Shown one piece after another: positions 6,937 to 14,789 of a DNA stretch of 26,512 nt. A program made the translations under genes and the position numbers. Numbering within the stretch: position 1 is the stretch's first letter; the number at the start of each line of letters is the position of its first letter. Source of the DNA: JBKHXU01 sp046565865 (GTDB taxonomy: Bacteria > Pseudomonadota > Gammaproteobacteria > Acidiferrobacterales > Sulfurifustaceae). The notes beneath the pieces were generated by a model. The model ran no database searches and was not told the DNA's origin. It worked only from the letters and a program-made list of their open reading frames with translations. The stretch spans positions 1-26,512 of the forward strand of contig JBKHXU010000190.1 of assembly GCA_046565865.1 (NCBI GenBank), given 5' to 3'.

Positions 6937-8853
6937 TTACTGCGGACACACGTTGGGCGGACACGGTGTGCCCAGGAACTCCCAAATGTAGGAGGTCAGC
7001 GTAATCGGTCCGCCGTATAGGCCGTTTCCATCCGCAGCGAAACCGCGCTTGGTATTGTTGGTCGCGGGACTATAGCCCGACGGCGGGTTATTCGTTTCGG
7101 CAAACACTGCCTTGATCTTGTCTTCGTACGGCCACGGCCACAGGTCATCATTCGTCGTCTGGTCGTAACCGGGCTCCCCCCAAAGCGTTCCGGAAACGCC
7201 CTGCCGTTTGGTGATGGTGGCGCCCGTCGCATTGACGAGCAAATTGCTCAAGCTTGCAGTGGGCAGGATCAACGAATTGGTTTCCGTTGAGGTTAGATCC
7301 AGTGCGCCGCTGGGCGTAAACCCGCCGACGGTAACATGGTCGGCCGTGTTGGCCTTGATCCCGCCCGGATTTCCCTTAAGGCCCCAAACGACCGTGTGGC
7401 TGACCGAGTTGTTGGCGGTCGGCCAACCGTTGATGGTCCATTCGCGGTTGAACAACCCCCAAAGCCCGGCGTCTTCGTTCAGTACGATCGAGCCTTCGAA
7501 ACGAATGTTCGATGCGGTTTTGGCGGTATACATGCCGCCGTATTTCGGTTGCGCCCCGCTGATAACCGGATTCTGACCGTCGATGATGATGACGTTTTGA
7601 TACAGATGGTCGCGTACCAGCGGCATGCCGCCCGGGGGGTTGGTTTGATTGTTGCCGTATGTGGCAAAGGTTGCTTTCGGCAGCGGCGAGTTGCCGTAAT
7701 CGAAGCGCGCCACGACGCGGCGCCAAATGTTGCGCTGCGCGCTGGAGTCCGGTCCGCCCTGCTCGAAACAGTAGCGGCAGGCGCCGACGCCGGCCACGTC
7801 TTCTACGAGATTGTCGCTGCCACCGAGCGCCAACAAGCCGCCCCATTGAGTAATCGGGCCGGAACGCTTGAAGATGCAGCGCGTGATCTTGTTGAACGAG
7901 CCGGATTCGATCGTGCCGATATGGCTCAAGCCGCCATTGTTCGCCATGTCGAAGATGAAGCCGTCCACCTTGATGTATGAGCCTGCGATTTTGAGCTGGC
8001 CGTCGTTTGTCGGGCCGTTGCTCTGAATGCGGACTTCCATGGGTGCCTCGGCCATGACCGTGGTGTAGCCGCCAGGAATGCCGCTCGGTACGTTCGCGAT
8101 GAAGTTTGCGGTGCCGGTATAGGTTCCGCGCTTCACAATGAGCGTGTCACCGGCTGCCATCCGGCTAATGCCGTAGCTGATGGTGTTCCATGGGTTGGTG
8201 TTAGATCCGTTGCCCGAAAAATCGCTGCCGGTCGTGGCCACGTAGTACGTATTGCCCGCCGTTACACCGAAATAAACCACCAGCGATATGGCGCCGCTGT
8301 TCTGTGCCGCGTCATACGCCGTTATCGTAATGATGTTCTGGCCCTGCTGGAGCGGAATTGCGTTCACCGACCAGCTGCCCGTCCCGCTCGCCGTACCGCT
8401 GCCGCCGGCGCTGTTCGACCATGTCACGCGGGTGACTCCTACATTATCGGATGCCGCACCGGCGACATTTACCGTGCTGCCGGGCGATGTGTACGGCGTG
8501 CCGTTCGTGGGCGCGCTAATCGATACGGTCGGCCGCGTGGTATCACCACCGGGACTTGGGCTTGGCGAAGGGCTAGGGCTAGGGCTAGGGCTAGGGCTAG
8601 GGCTAGGCGATCCCGGTGAGCCTTGAGCGTCGGTTGCCGCAGTTGTTTGGGATGAGTTGCTGGTTGCACCTGGAGTTCCACATCCGAAGACGATGCCGGC
8701 AATACCGATAGCAACGCCTATCCGCAAGCCACGATACCAGGCGCTAGCTTTCGTCAACGAGGCTGCGCGTTGTGGGAGGTTCGATGAAGAGCAAGGACGG
8801 TTTTGTATCGAACGAGTGACCGAGGTTTCTTTGTTGTTGTCGCGCGTCATCAT
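6937..8853 (-). CDS. Ser-Pro-repeat, Ig-like and beta-helix surface protein
   Basis: A 638-residue predicted exported protein with the same architecture as its downstream neighbour. A long N-region (about 40 residues) precedes a hydrophobic segment (RIGVAIGIAGIVFGC, Cys58), an imperfect lipobox. A later start may be used, but GAGGGAAGGG at 8859-8868 is a good ribosome-binding site for the ATGs at 8853 and 8850. Residues 82-101 are an uninterrupted Ser-Pro repeat, 103-195 an Ig-like domain nearly identical in key positions to the neighbour (GDTTRPT, DNVGVTRVTWSNSAGGSGTA), and 202 onward begins TYYVATTGSDFSGNGSNTNP, the same DUF1565-like opening. The helix part differs from the other two: fewer canonical turns and no DIGAYE ending. 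It is the first gene of the minus-strand group, facing the NRPS genes across the intergenic region. Function is inferred only as cell-surface polysaccharide-related. Confidence 0.8.
   Translation of the reverse strand: MMTRDNNKETSVTRSIQNRPCSSSNLPQRAASLTKASAWYRGLRIGVAIGIAGIVFGCGTPGATSNSSQTTAATDAQGSPGSPSPSPSPSPSPSPSPSPSPGGDTTRPTVSISAPTNGTPYTSPGSTVNVAGAASDNVGVTRVTWSNSAGGSGTASGTGSWSVNAIPLQQGQNIITITAYDAAQNSGAISLVVYFGVTAGNTYYVATTGSDFSGNGSNTNPWNTISYGISRMAAGDTLIVKRGTYTGTANFIANVPSGIPGGYTTVMAEAPMEVRIQSNGPTNDGQLKIAGSYIKVDGFIFDMANNGGLSHIGTIESGSFNKITRCIFKRSGPITQWGGLLALGGSDNLVEDVAGVGACRYCFEQGGPDSSAQRNIWRRVVARFDYGNSPLPKATFATYGNNQTNPPGGMPLVRDHLYQNVIIIDGQNPVISGAQPKYGGMYTAKTASNIRFEGSIVLNEDAGLWGLFNREWTINGWPTANNSVSHTVVWGLKGNPGGIKANTADHVTVGGFTPSGALDLTSTETNSLILPTASLSNLLVNATGATITKRQGVSGTLWGEPGYDQTTNDDLWPWPYEDKIKAVFAETNNPPSGYSPATNNTKRGFAADGNGLYGGPITLTSYIWEFLGTPCPPNVCPQ
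8570..8605. repeat. Hexanucleotide microsatellite (GGGCTA)6 inside a coding region
   Basis: Six perfect tandem GGGCTA units, flanked by degenerate copies (GGGCTT, GGCGAA) on the left. Read on the minus strand each unit gives Ser-Pro. The unit is six bases, so slippage changes linker length by two residues without breaking the frame. It lies between the signal peptide and the Ig-like domain of the protein encoded at 6937-8853. Confidence 0.95.
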
Positions 8854-8907
8854 GAACGCCCTTCCCTCAGAAGCTGTTGTTGGTCGAAGAATCTATTGTT
8901 CGGCTCG

Positions 8908-8936
8908 CTCAAAACCGAGCAGCCGACTTTTTTGAG
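8908..8936. repeat. Inverted repeat / hairpin in the intergenic region
   Basis: CTCAAAA (8908-8914) pairs with TTTTGAG (8930-8936). An overlapping alternative stem pairs CGGCT (8901-8905) with AGCCG (8921-8925), followed on the + strand by six T residues (8928-8933). The second form resembles a weak + strand intrinsic terminator, although no + strand gene ends here. On the minus strand it would lie in the 5' leader of the beta-helix gene. Confidence 0.3.
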
Positions 8937-9112
8937 ATCATAGTGCAATGCGAACGATAGGGACCGAACCACTCGATATGCGGGGTCAGAGCGCTGATAA
9001 ATGGCTGGAATCGGCCACAACAAAGTTTCATGGAACAGTAAGCGCGGTCGCGGCGACCGAGGGTTCTTCCAGCACCTCGAAGTGTTAGGGCATGTATGCT
9101 ATATATCGATAA

Positions 9113-9141
9113 TATTCAAATACATAAGCTATATATTTAAT
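9113..9141 (+). promoter_or_regulatory. Candidate promoter in an AT-rich patch upstream of the NRPS genes
   Basis: TATTCA (9113-9118) and TTTAAT (9136-9141) are separated by 17 bases, with 3/6 and 5/6 matches to sigma-70 -35 and -10 boxes. They lie in the only strongly AT-rich patch of the window (about 9091-9147), which also has two copies of GCTATATAT. A long leader of about 340 bases to the NRPS1 start would result. This is a pattern match only. Confidence 0.25.
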
Positions 9142-9168
9142 ACAACGCTTGACGCGTGCGAATGTGAA

Positions 9169-9192
9169 CGGTTGGAACATCGATGTTCACCG
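9169..9192. promoter_or_regulatory. Palindromic operator-like site
   Basis: GAACATCGATGTTC (9175-9188) is a perfect 14-base palindrome. CGGT (9169-9172) and ACCG (9189-9192) extend the symmetry with a two-base offset on the left. Immediately downstream of the AT-rich patch, it is well placed for a dimeric regulator of the NRPS genes. The spacing (GAAC-N6-GTTC) does not fit the Gram-positive LexA box (GAAC-N4-GTTC), and I do not recognise it as a known site. Confidence 0.4.
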
Positions 9193-9492
9193 TACGTTTT
9201 TCTAACCTGAAAGAGCTATTGCCAAACAACCGCCTGAGAATCATCCTTCCCCATCCGCAGAGGGGAAAGCAGAACGCAGCGGCCTGGTGGTCGGCTACCA
9301 GAAACTCAAAATAAATTAAAGATACAAGTAGAAAGTACGAGCGGTGTCGGGGGCTGAATCTAACCATCTCGCGCCAACCTCTGCGCCGGTATTTCCCCGG
9401 GCTACCTGTGGTTAACACCGACTCTCGGCATTGTATGCGTGGCGCGATGAGCGCGACCAATCCAATAAGGCTTTTGTAGAGGCAGCACCAGC

Positions 9493-12400
9493 ATGAAGCG
9501 AACCGAACCTCAATTTTGGCGCGAGTACCTCGCTGGATTTTCCATACCAACGCCATTGGTGGTCGAACGCCTAAGAGGGGCGCGGTGCGCGGATGTGGAC
9601 GGTTACGGCATAGGCGAGATCCCGCTCGGCGATCAACGCGACGCATATGCCGCATTCGTGGCGCGGCATGCGACGTCGGACGAGCACGTTCTCCAAGTCC
9701 TGTGGTCGCTGTTGCTTGCGCGTTACAACGCTGCCGATGAGATTGTGTTCGGATTCGCGCCGGCGTTGAACGCGAGGTTGTCGGGTGCGCTTCCGCTTCG
9801 AGTGCGTGTTGCCCCGGATGCTCCAGCGGCCGATCTGCTGGCAGAAATCGAGGCGATCAATGCCAAGGTGGGCGCGCATAGCGATGTCTCGCTGGCCGAG
9901 TTGCGTCAGTGGAGCGAGGTCGCGCGCGACTTACCGCTTTTCGAGAGTATTGTCATTGGCGGCGCTCGGTTGTCGGCGGCTGACGTCGCCGCGCAGTCGA
10001 CGTCGCTGCGTGAGGCGAAGCTCGCGATCGCAATTCAGTTTGACGCGCACGCACGCGCTTTCGTCGCGTACTACGATCAACGGCGTTTGGATGCGCAGAC
10101 GGTTACACGATTGCTCGGGCATCTGCGCACGCTGCTCGGGGCAATGATCACGCAGCCGCAGACTCCGATATCGCAGCTGCCGTTGCTGACGCAGGCCGAG
10201 CACCAGCAGATCGTGGTCGCTTGGAACGCCACCGCCGCTGACTATCCGAAAGATGCCTGTCTACATCAACTGTTCGAGGCGCAGGCGAAGCGCCAACCGC
10301 ATGCCGTTGCCATCCACTACAAGGATGAGCGCGTTACTTATGCGGAAGTGGAAGAACGCGCCAATCGTCTGGCGCGCTATCTGCAATCGAAAGGTGTCGG
10401 GCGCGAGACGATGGTCGGCATCAGCGTCGAGCGCTCGCCCGAGATGGTCGTCGGCATATTGGGCATACTCAAGGCCGGCGGCGCGTACGTGCCCGTCGAT
10501 CCGCACTATCCGAAGGAACGCATCGCCTTCATGTTCGCGGACACGCATGTGTCCATCCTGCTCACCCAGCAGCGCCTGCTGGATGAACTGCCGCAAATCG
10601 ATGCGACCAAGATATGTCTCGACTCGGACTGGCCCACGATTGCGCGCGAGAGCGCGGCGCCGGTAACGAGCGGCGTCAATTCCGAGAATTTGGCGTACGT
10701 CATTTACACCTCGGGCTCGACCGGCCAGCCGAAGGGCATCTCGCTGCGGCACACGGGGGTGGTCAACAACCTGGTCGATCTCAATACCAGTTTCAATGTC
10801 GGCGCCAGCGACAAGGTTATGGCGATCTCGGCGCTGAGTTTTGACATGACGGTGTATGAGGTGCTCGGCACGCTGGCGGCGGGCGCCGCTATCGTCATTC
10901 CCGAGGCGGCCAAGCAGAAGGATCCGGAACATTGGGCGGAGCTGGTGCACCGTCACGGCGTCACCGTGTGGAACTCGGCACCGGCGTTGCTCGAGATGTT
11001 GGTCGACTATACCGAGGCGCATCCCGAGCGGCATCCCAAGACGCTGAAAGTCACGATACTCGGCGGCGACTGGGTGCCGGTGACGCTGCCAGGCCGGTTG
11101 AAGGCCATGGCGCCGAACGTGCGCGTCGTGGTGTTGGGCGGTGCAACGGAGCTGTCGATCCATTCCACTGTGTACGTCGTTGATCGGATCGAGCCGGACT
11201 GGAAGAGCATCCCTTACGGTCGGCCGATGCGGAACCAGAAGGCGTACATACTTGATCCGTTTTTACAGCCGGTGCCGATCGGAGTTCCCGGGGAACTGCA
11301 CCTCGGCGGCGTCGGCTTAGCGCGGGGCTACTTCGAGCGCCCGCAGCTCACGGCCGAAAAATTCATTCCCCATCCGTTCGAGCCAGGACAGCGGATTTAC
11401 AAGACTGCGGATCTCGCGCGCTGGTTGCCGGACGGAAACATCGAGCTGCTGGGCCGCATCGATCACCAGGTTAAAATCCGCGGCCATCGCATCGAGCTCG
11501 GAGAGATCAGCGCGGCATTGCGCCGCCACCCGGGGGTTCAGGACGCGGTGGTGATCATGCGCGAAGACACGCCCGGTAACAAACGCCTGGCGGCTTACGT
11601 CGTAGCGCAAGGGCGTCCGGCGCCGGCCGCCGGCGAAGGCGGCGATCACGCGCTGCAAGTCGATCAATGGGAGGCGATTTACGACGAGACCTACGGCCAA
11701 ACCCCGACGCTCGACGATCCGACGCAGAACTTCATCGGTTGGAACAGCAGCTATACCGGTCTGCCGTTTTCCGAGGCCGAATTGCGCGAGATGATTGACC
11801 GCACCGTGGAGCGCATCCTGGCGCTCAAGCCGAAGAAGGTGTTGGAGATCGGCTGCGGAACCGGACTGATCCTGTTCAACGTGGCGCCACATGTCGAGCG
11901 CTATGACGGCTTCGATTTATCGCAGGTGGCGATTCGCGATCTGAAGCAGCGCCTGGCGCGTCACGATTTCGGCGCGCGCGTGTCGCTGGCCCAGCGGCGC
12001 GCGGACGATCTCGATGGCGTGCCGGACGGCACGTACGACACGGTCATCATCAATTCCGTCATTCAGCATTTCCCGAGCGTCGATTACCTCTTGCGCGTGA
12101 TCGAAGGCGCGGTCCGCAAGGTCAAGGGCGACGGCGCGATATTCATCGGCGACGTGCGCTGTCTGCCGCTGCTCGAGGCGTTCAACACCTCCATTGAGCT
12201 ACACCGCGCGCCGTCGTCCATATCCGTCAATCAACTGCGGCAACGGGTGCAGCGGCGGATGAAGCAGGAAAAGGAGCTCAACGTCGACCCCGCCTTCTTC
12301 GCCGCACTCAAGCAGCACCTCTCAAGTATCAGTAAAGTTTCGATCCGGCCCAAACGCGGGACCCACGCGAACGAATTCAACAAGTTTCACTACGATGTCG

Positions 12401-13368
12401 TGCTGCACCTTGGCAGCGACCGCGGCGCGGATGCCCCGGTCGCATGGACTCCATGGGCCGCTGGCTCGAGCGTGGCCGCCGTGCGCGAAACGCTCACGCG
12501 CGACAAGCCGGTGGCGCTCGGCTATCGAAACATTCCCAACGCGAATCTGCAGCGAGACGTATCCGCGGTGCGGTTGCTGCGGACGCATGACGGTGCCGCC
12601 ACTGTCGGCGCGTTCCGCGCAGCATTGGACGGCGCGCTGCGGCAGGAGGCCTTACCCCCCGACGCATTCTGGTCCTTGAGCGATGCCCACCCGTATCGGA
12701 TCGACGTAAGTTACACGCCCGACGCGGGAGACGGATGCTTTGATGCCCTATGCGTTAAGCGCGACACCGTTGCCGGTGCGACACCATCGTTCGCGTGCGA
12801 GACGGTCGTGAAGCGGCCGTGGCAGGAGTACACCAATCGGCCGGTCCAGGAGCGTGAGGCGGGCGACTTGCCGCGGCAACTGCGCACGTTGCTCAAGGAA
12901 AGCCTACCCGACTACATGGTGCCGCACGACATCGTCTGTCTCGATGCACTGCCGCTCACACCGAACGGCAAGGTGGATCGACGTTCGCTGCCAGTGCCGG
13001 ATCAGGTGCGGCCGGCGCTTGATGCCGAATACGTCGCGCCGCGCAACCCGGTGGAAGAGGTGCTGGCCGGAGTGTGGTGCGAGGTGCTTGGGCTCGATCG
13101 CATCGGTGTGAACGACAACTTCTTCGATCTCGGCGGCCACTCGCTCAAGGCGACGCAGATCGTTTCACGCGTCAACGACGCGTTTCGCGTGCGCACCACG
13201 TTGCAGTCGCTGTTCGAAAATCCGACGGTCGCGCAGTCGGCGCAGGCGCTCGAACGTTTGGGCGCCGAAACCGGCACCGACGTGGCGCAACTGGCGCAGG
13301 TGCTGACCGAGCTCAACCGGCTGTCCGACGCCGAGATCGATACGCTGCTGGCGGCGCAAGCCAACTAA
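9493..13368 (+). CDS. NRPS1: partial C - A - embedded N-methyltransferase - PCP
   Basis: A 1291-residue synthetase, probably the loading module. Residues 1-235 match only the C-terminal half of a condensation domain (QFWREYLAGF, AELRQWSEVARDLPLFESIV); the HHxxxDG half is absent, and a TAA at 9466-9468 rules out an in-frame extension. The A domain runs from about 250: A3 at 405-415 (YTSGSTGQPKG), A4 FDMT with Asp451, GGATE in place of the usual GPTE at 549-553, A8 at about 653-672. A methyltransferase (EIGCGTG at 785-791, NSVIQHFPS, IGDVRCLPLLEAF) is inserted at about 706-1127, before A10 (NGKVDRR, Lys1160). It resembles embedded NRPS N-methyltransferases. The PCP has LGGHS (Ser1217), then a short tail, LSDAEIDTLLA. 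My hand-derived specificity code is DMYNTLLIHK, which I cannot assign; its D-x-Y-N part recalls small-residue (Cys/Ala) codes. AGAGG at 9478-9482 is the likely ribosome-binding site. The SHMT-like gene follows 14 bases after the stop. Confidence 0.93.
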   Translation: MKRTEPQFWREYLAGFSIPTPLVVERLRGARCADVDGYGIGEIPLGDQRDAYAAFVARHATSDEHVLQVLWSLLLARYNAADEIVFGFAPALNARLSGALPLRVRVAPDAPAADLLAEIEAINAKVGAHSDVSLAELRQWSEVARDLPLFESIVIGGARLSAADVAAQSTSLREAKLAIAIQFDAHARAFVAYYDQRRLDAQTVTRLLGHLRTLLGAMITQPQTPISQLPLLTQAEHQQIVVAWNATAADYPKDACLHQLFEAQAKRQPHAVAIHYKDERVTYAEVEERANRLARYLQSKGVGRETMVGISVERSPEMVVGILGILKAGGAYVPVDPHYPKERIAFMFADTHVSILLTQQRLLDELPQIDATKICLDSDWPTIARESAAPVTSGVNSENLAYVIYTSGSTGQPKGISLRHTGVVNNLVDLNTSFNVGASDKVMAISALSFDMTVYEVLGTLAAGAAIVIPEAAKQKDPEHWAELVHRHGVTVWNSAPALLEMLVDYTEAHPERHPKTLKVTILGGDWVPVTLPGRLKAMAPNVRVVVLGGATELSIHSTVYVVDRIEPDWKSIPYGRPMRNQKAYILDPFLQPVPIGVPGELHLGGVGLARGYFERPQLTAEKFIPHPFEPGQRIYKTADLARWLPDGNIELLGRIDHQVKIRGHRIELGEISAALRRHPGVQDAVVIMREDTPGNKRLAAYVVAQGRPAPAAGEGGDHALQVDQWEAIYDETYGQTPTLDDPTQNFIGWNSSYTGLPFSEAELREMIDRTVERILALKPKKVLEIGCGTGLILFNVAPHVERYDGFDLSQVAIRDLKQRLARHDFGARVSLAQRRADDLDGVPDGTYDTVIINSVIQHFPSVDYLLRVIEGAVRKVKGDGAIFIGDVRCLPLLEAFNTSIELHRAPSSISVNQLRQRVQRRMKQEKELNVDPAFFAALKQHLSSISKVSIRPKRGTHANEFNKFHYDVVLHLGSDRGADAPVAWTPWAAGSSVAAVRETLTRDKPVALGYRNIPNANLQRDVSAVRLLRTHDGAATVGAFRAALDGALRQEALPPDAFWSLSDAHPYRIDVSYTPDAGDGCFDALCVKRDTVAGATPSFACETVVKRPWQEYTNRPVQEREAGDLPRQLRTLLKESLPDYMVPHDIVCLDALPLTPNGKVDRRSLPVPDQVRPALDAEYVAPRNPVEEVLAGVWCEVLGLDRIGVNDNFFDLGGHSLKATQIVSRVNDAFRVRTTLQSLFENPTVAQSAQALERLGAETGTDVAQLAQVLTELNRLSDAEIDTLLAAQAN

Positions 13369-13382
13369 CGACGACTAACGAC

Positions 13383-14771
13383 ATGAACACAAAACGACTC
13401 GCCCAGTTCGCGCAACGCGGCATCGAACTTTTGTCACGGGAGGATCCCGAGCTGTATCGGTTGTTGGACCTCGAGAACCAGCGACAGAACGAAGTGCTGG
13501 CGATGGTCGCGGCCTCGAGCGTCGCGGACCCATCGGTACTCGCATGCCACGGCACCGCGACGGTAAACGTGACCACCGAGGGCTATCCCGGTGCGCGGTT
13601 CCACGCCGGCTGCGAGTACGTGGATGCAATGGAGCGCCTGGCCGTGGAGCGCGCCAAGAAAGCGTTCGGCGCGCAATACGCCAATGTGCAACCGCACTCC
13701 GGTTCGTCCGCCAACGCCGTGGTGTTGTTCAGCCTGCTCAAGCCCGGCGACACGATTCTCGGTTTGGACTTGAATGCCGGCGGACACCTGACGCACGGAT
13801 CGAAGGCATCGGTGAGCGGGCAATACTTCAACGCGGTCGGTTATGGGCTGACCCCCGAAGGCTATATCGACTACGCGCAGGTTGAGGAGCTGGCGCGCAC
13901 GCACAAGCCGAAGCTCATCATCTGCGGCGCGAGCGCCTACCCGCGCACCATCGACTTCAAGCGGTTTCGTGACATCGCCGACGCCGTCGGCGCCCACGTC
14001 CTGGCCGACATTTCCCATATCGCTGGACTCGTGGCGGCGGGCGAGCATCCGAGCCCGATCGATCACGCGCACTTCACAACCACCAGCACCTACAAGCAGC
14101 TGTATGGCCCACGCGGCGGGCTGATTCTGATCGGCCGCGATCATGACGCCAAGGCGCCGGACGGTAAGAACACGCTGGCGCAGATGATCCAGCGCGGCGT
14201 GTTCCCGTATTTCCAGGGCACGCCGGACCTATCGACGATCGCGGCCAAGGCGCGCGCCCTCGACAACGCCGCGAAGCCGGCGTTCCGCGCGTTGGCGCGT
14301 ATGATCGTGGCCGATGCGAAAAAGCTGGCGGAGCTGTTCGCCGCGAAGGGCTACCGCGTGTTGACCGGCGGTACCGACAATCACATCGTCTTGATGGATA
14401 TCCTATCCACCCTGAACATGACCGGCGTCGTCGCGGAACGGGCACTCGAGGAGTGCAATGTGGTGGTCAACAAGAATCGCATCGCCGGCGACAAGAAATC
14501 GGCATTGGTCACGAGCGGCGTGCGCCTTGGGACCAACAGTTTGGCGCTGCGCGGCATGGGTCCGGCGGTGATGCCCGAGTGCGCCGACCTCATGCACCGC
14601 GCGTTGTCCGCAGTCACCGTCAAGGGCGAACGCGAGTACGAAATCGACGCCGACGCGAAACGGCAGTGCCGCGAGCAGGTCAGCGCGTTGTGCCGGCGTT
14701 ATCCCATCCCACACTACACCGACTCAGAGCACGCGCACGCCGTCGAGGCGGGCGGGCGCATGACGGGATAG
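13383..14771 (+). CDS. SHMT-like PLP enzyme, probable alpha-methylserine hydroxymethyltransferase
   Basis: A 462-residue fold-type I PLP enzyme of the serine hydroxymethyltransferase family. ATG at 13383 begins the family N-terminus; longer upstream reading overlaps NRPS1 and is not homologous. Conserved: NVQPHSGSSAN, GGHLTHGS (His135), DISHIAG (Asp209, His212) and the PLP lysine in STYKQLYGPRGG (Lys238). Against E. coli GlyA, with a constant offset of nine, Tyr55 is Thr64, Tyr65 is His74, His228 is Tyr237, and the SEN motif (35-37) is replaced by ASS. To my knowledge a Thr at position 55 is a hallmark of alpha-methylserine hydroxymethyltransferases and, as Y55T, lets an ordinary SHMT accept D-Ala. 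The enzyme would then make alpha-methylserine from D-Ala and 5,10-methylene-THF. Its place 14 bases after NRPS1 suggests precursor supply, as for FmoH in JBIR-34/35 biosynthesis. Alternatives: ordinary SHMT or a transaldolase. Family certain, substrate inferred. Confidence 0.9.
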   Translation: MNTKRLAQFAQRGIELLSREDPELYRLLDLENQRQNEVLAMVAASSVADPSVLACHGTATVNVTTEGYPGARFHAGCEYVDAMERLAVERAKKAFGAQYANVQPHSGSSANAVVLFSLLKPGDTILGLDLNAGGHLTHGSKASVSGQYFNAVGYGLTPEGYIDYAQVEELARTHKPKLIICGASAYPRTIDFKRFRDIADAVGAHVLADISHIAGLVAAGEHPSPIDHAHFTTTSTYKQLYGPRGGLILIGRDHDAKAPDGKNTLAQMIQRGVFPYFQGTPDLSTIAAKARALDNAAKPAFRALARMIVADAKKLAELFAAKGYRVLTGGTDNHIVLMDILSTLNMTGVVAERALEECNVVVNKNRIAGDKKSALVTSGVRLGTNSLALRGMGPAVMPECADLMHRALSAVTVKGEREYEIDADAKRQCREQVSALCRRYPIPHYTDSEHAHAVEAGGRMTG

Positions 14772-14789
14772 CCGAGCGCGTCGATTTTT

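Larger units (their letters stand above)
8854..9492. other. Divergent intergenic region between EPS and NRPS blocks
   Basis: About 640 bases without a credible gene; short open frames here (for example 9001-9210 and 9183-9314) show no recognisable domain. It separates the minus-strand beta-helix gene from the + strand NRPS genes, so it should hold both promoters. It contains a hairpin at 8908-8936, an AT-rich patch at about 9091-9147 that stands out from the GC-rich surroundings, and a palindrome at 9175-9188. On the minus strand TATGAT (8937-8942) resembles a -10 box but has no matching -35. An in-frame TAA at 9466-9468 limits how far NRPS1 can extend upstream. Confidence 0.7.

Noticed and set aside
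8570..8605. GGGCTA repeat as a telomere or CRISPR remnant
   Set aside because: In frame within a secreted-protein gene, six-base unit without spacers; it encodes a Ser-Pro linker.
9175..9188. Palindrome as a LexA or lux-type box
   Set aside because: Arm spacing differs from the Gram-positive LexA consensus and the sequence lacks the lux-box CT-N12-AG pattern; kept only as an unidentified operator-like site.
9001..9210. 69-codon + strand open frame in the intergenic region
   Set aside because: Crosses the AT-rich patch and palindrome, shows no homology I recognise, and has no good ribosome-binding site.
9183..9314. 43-codon + strand open frame starting inside the palindrome
   Set aside because: Too short, no motif, no ribosome-binding site; checked as a possible missing N-terminal half of the NRPS1 C domain and it is not.
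13074..13382. Upstream in-frame extension of the SHMT-like gene
   Set aside because: Overlaps the NRPS1 PCP region in another frame and yields low-complexity Arg-rich sequence; the family N-terminus begins at 13383.
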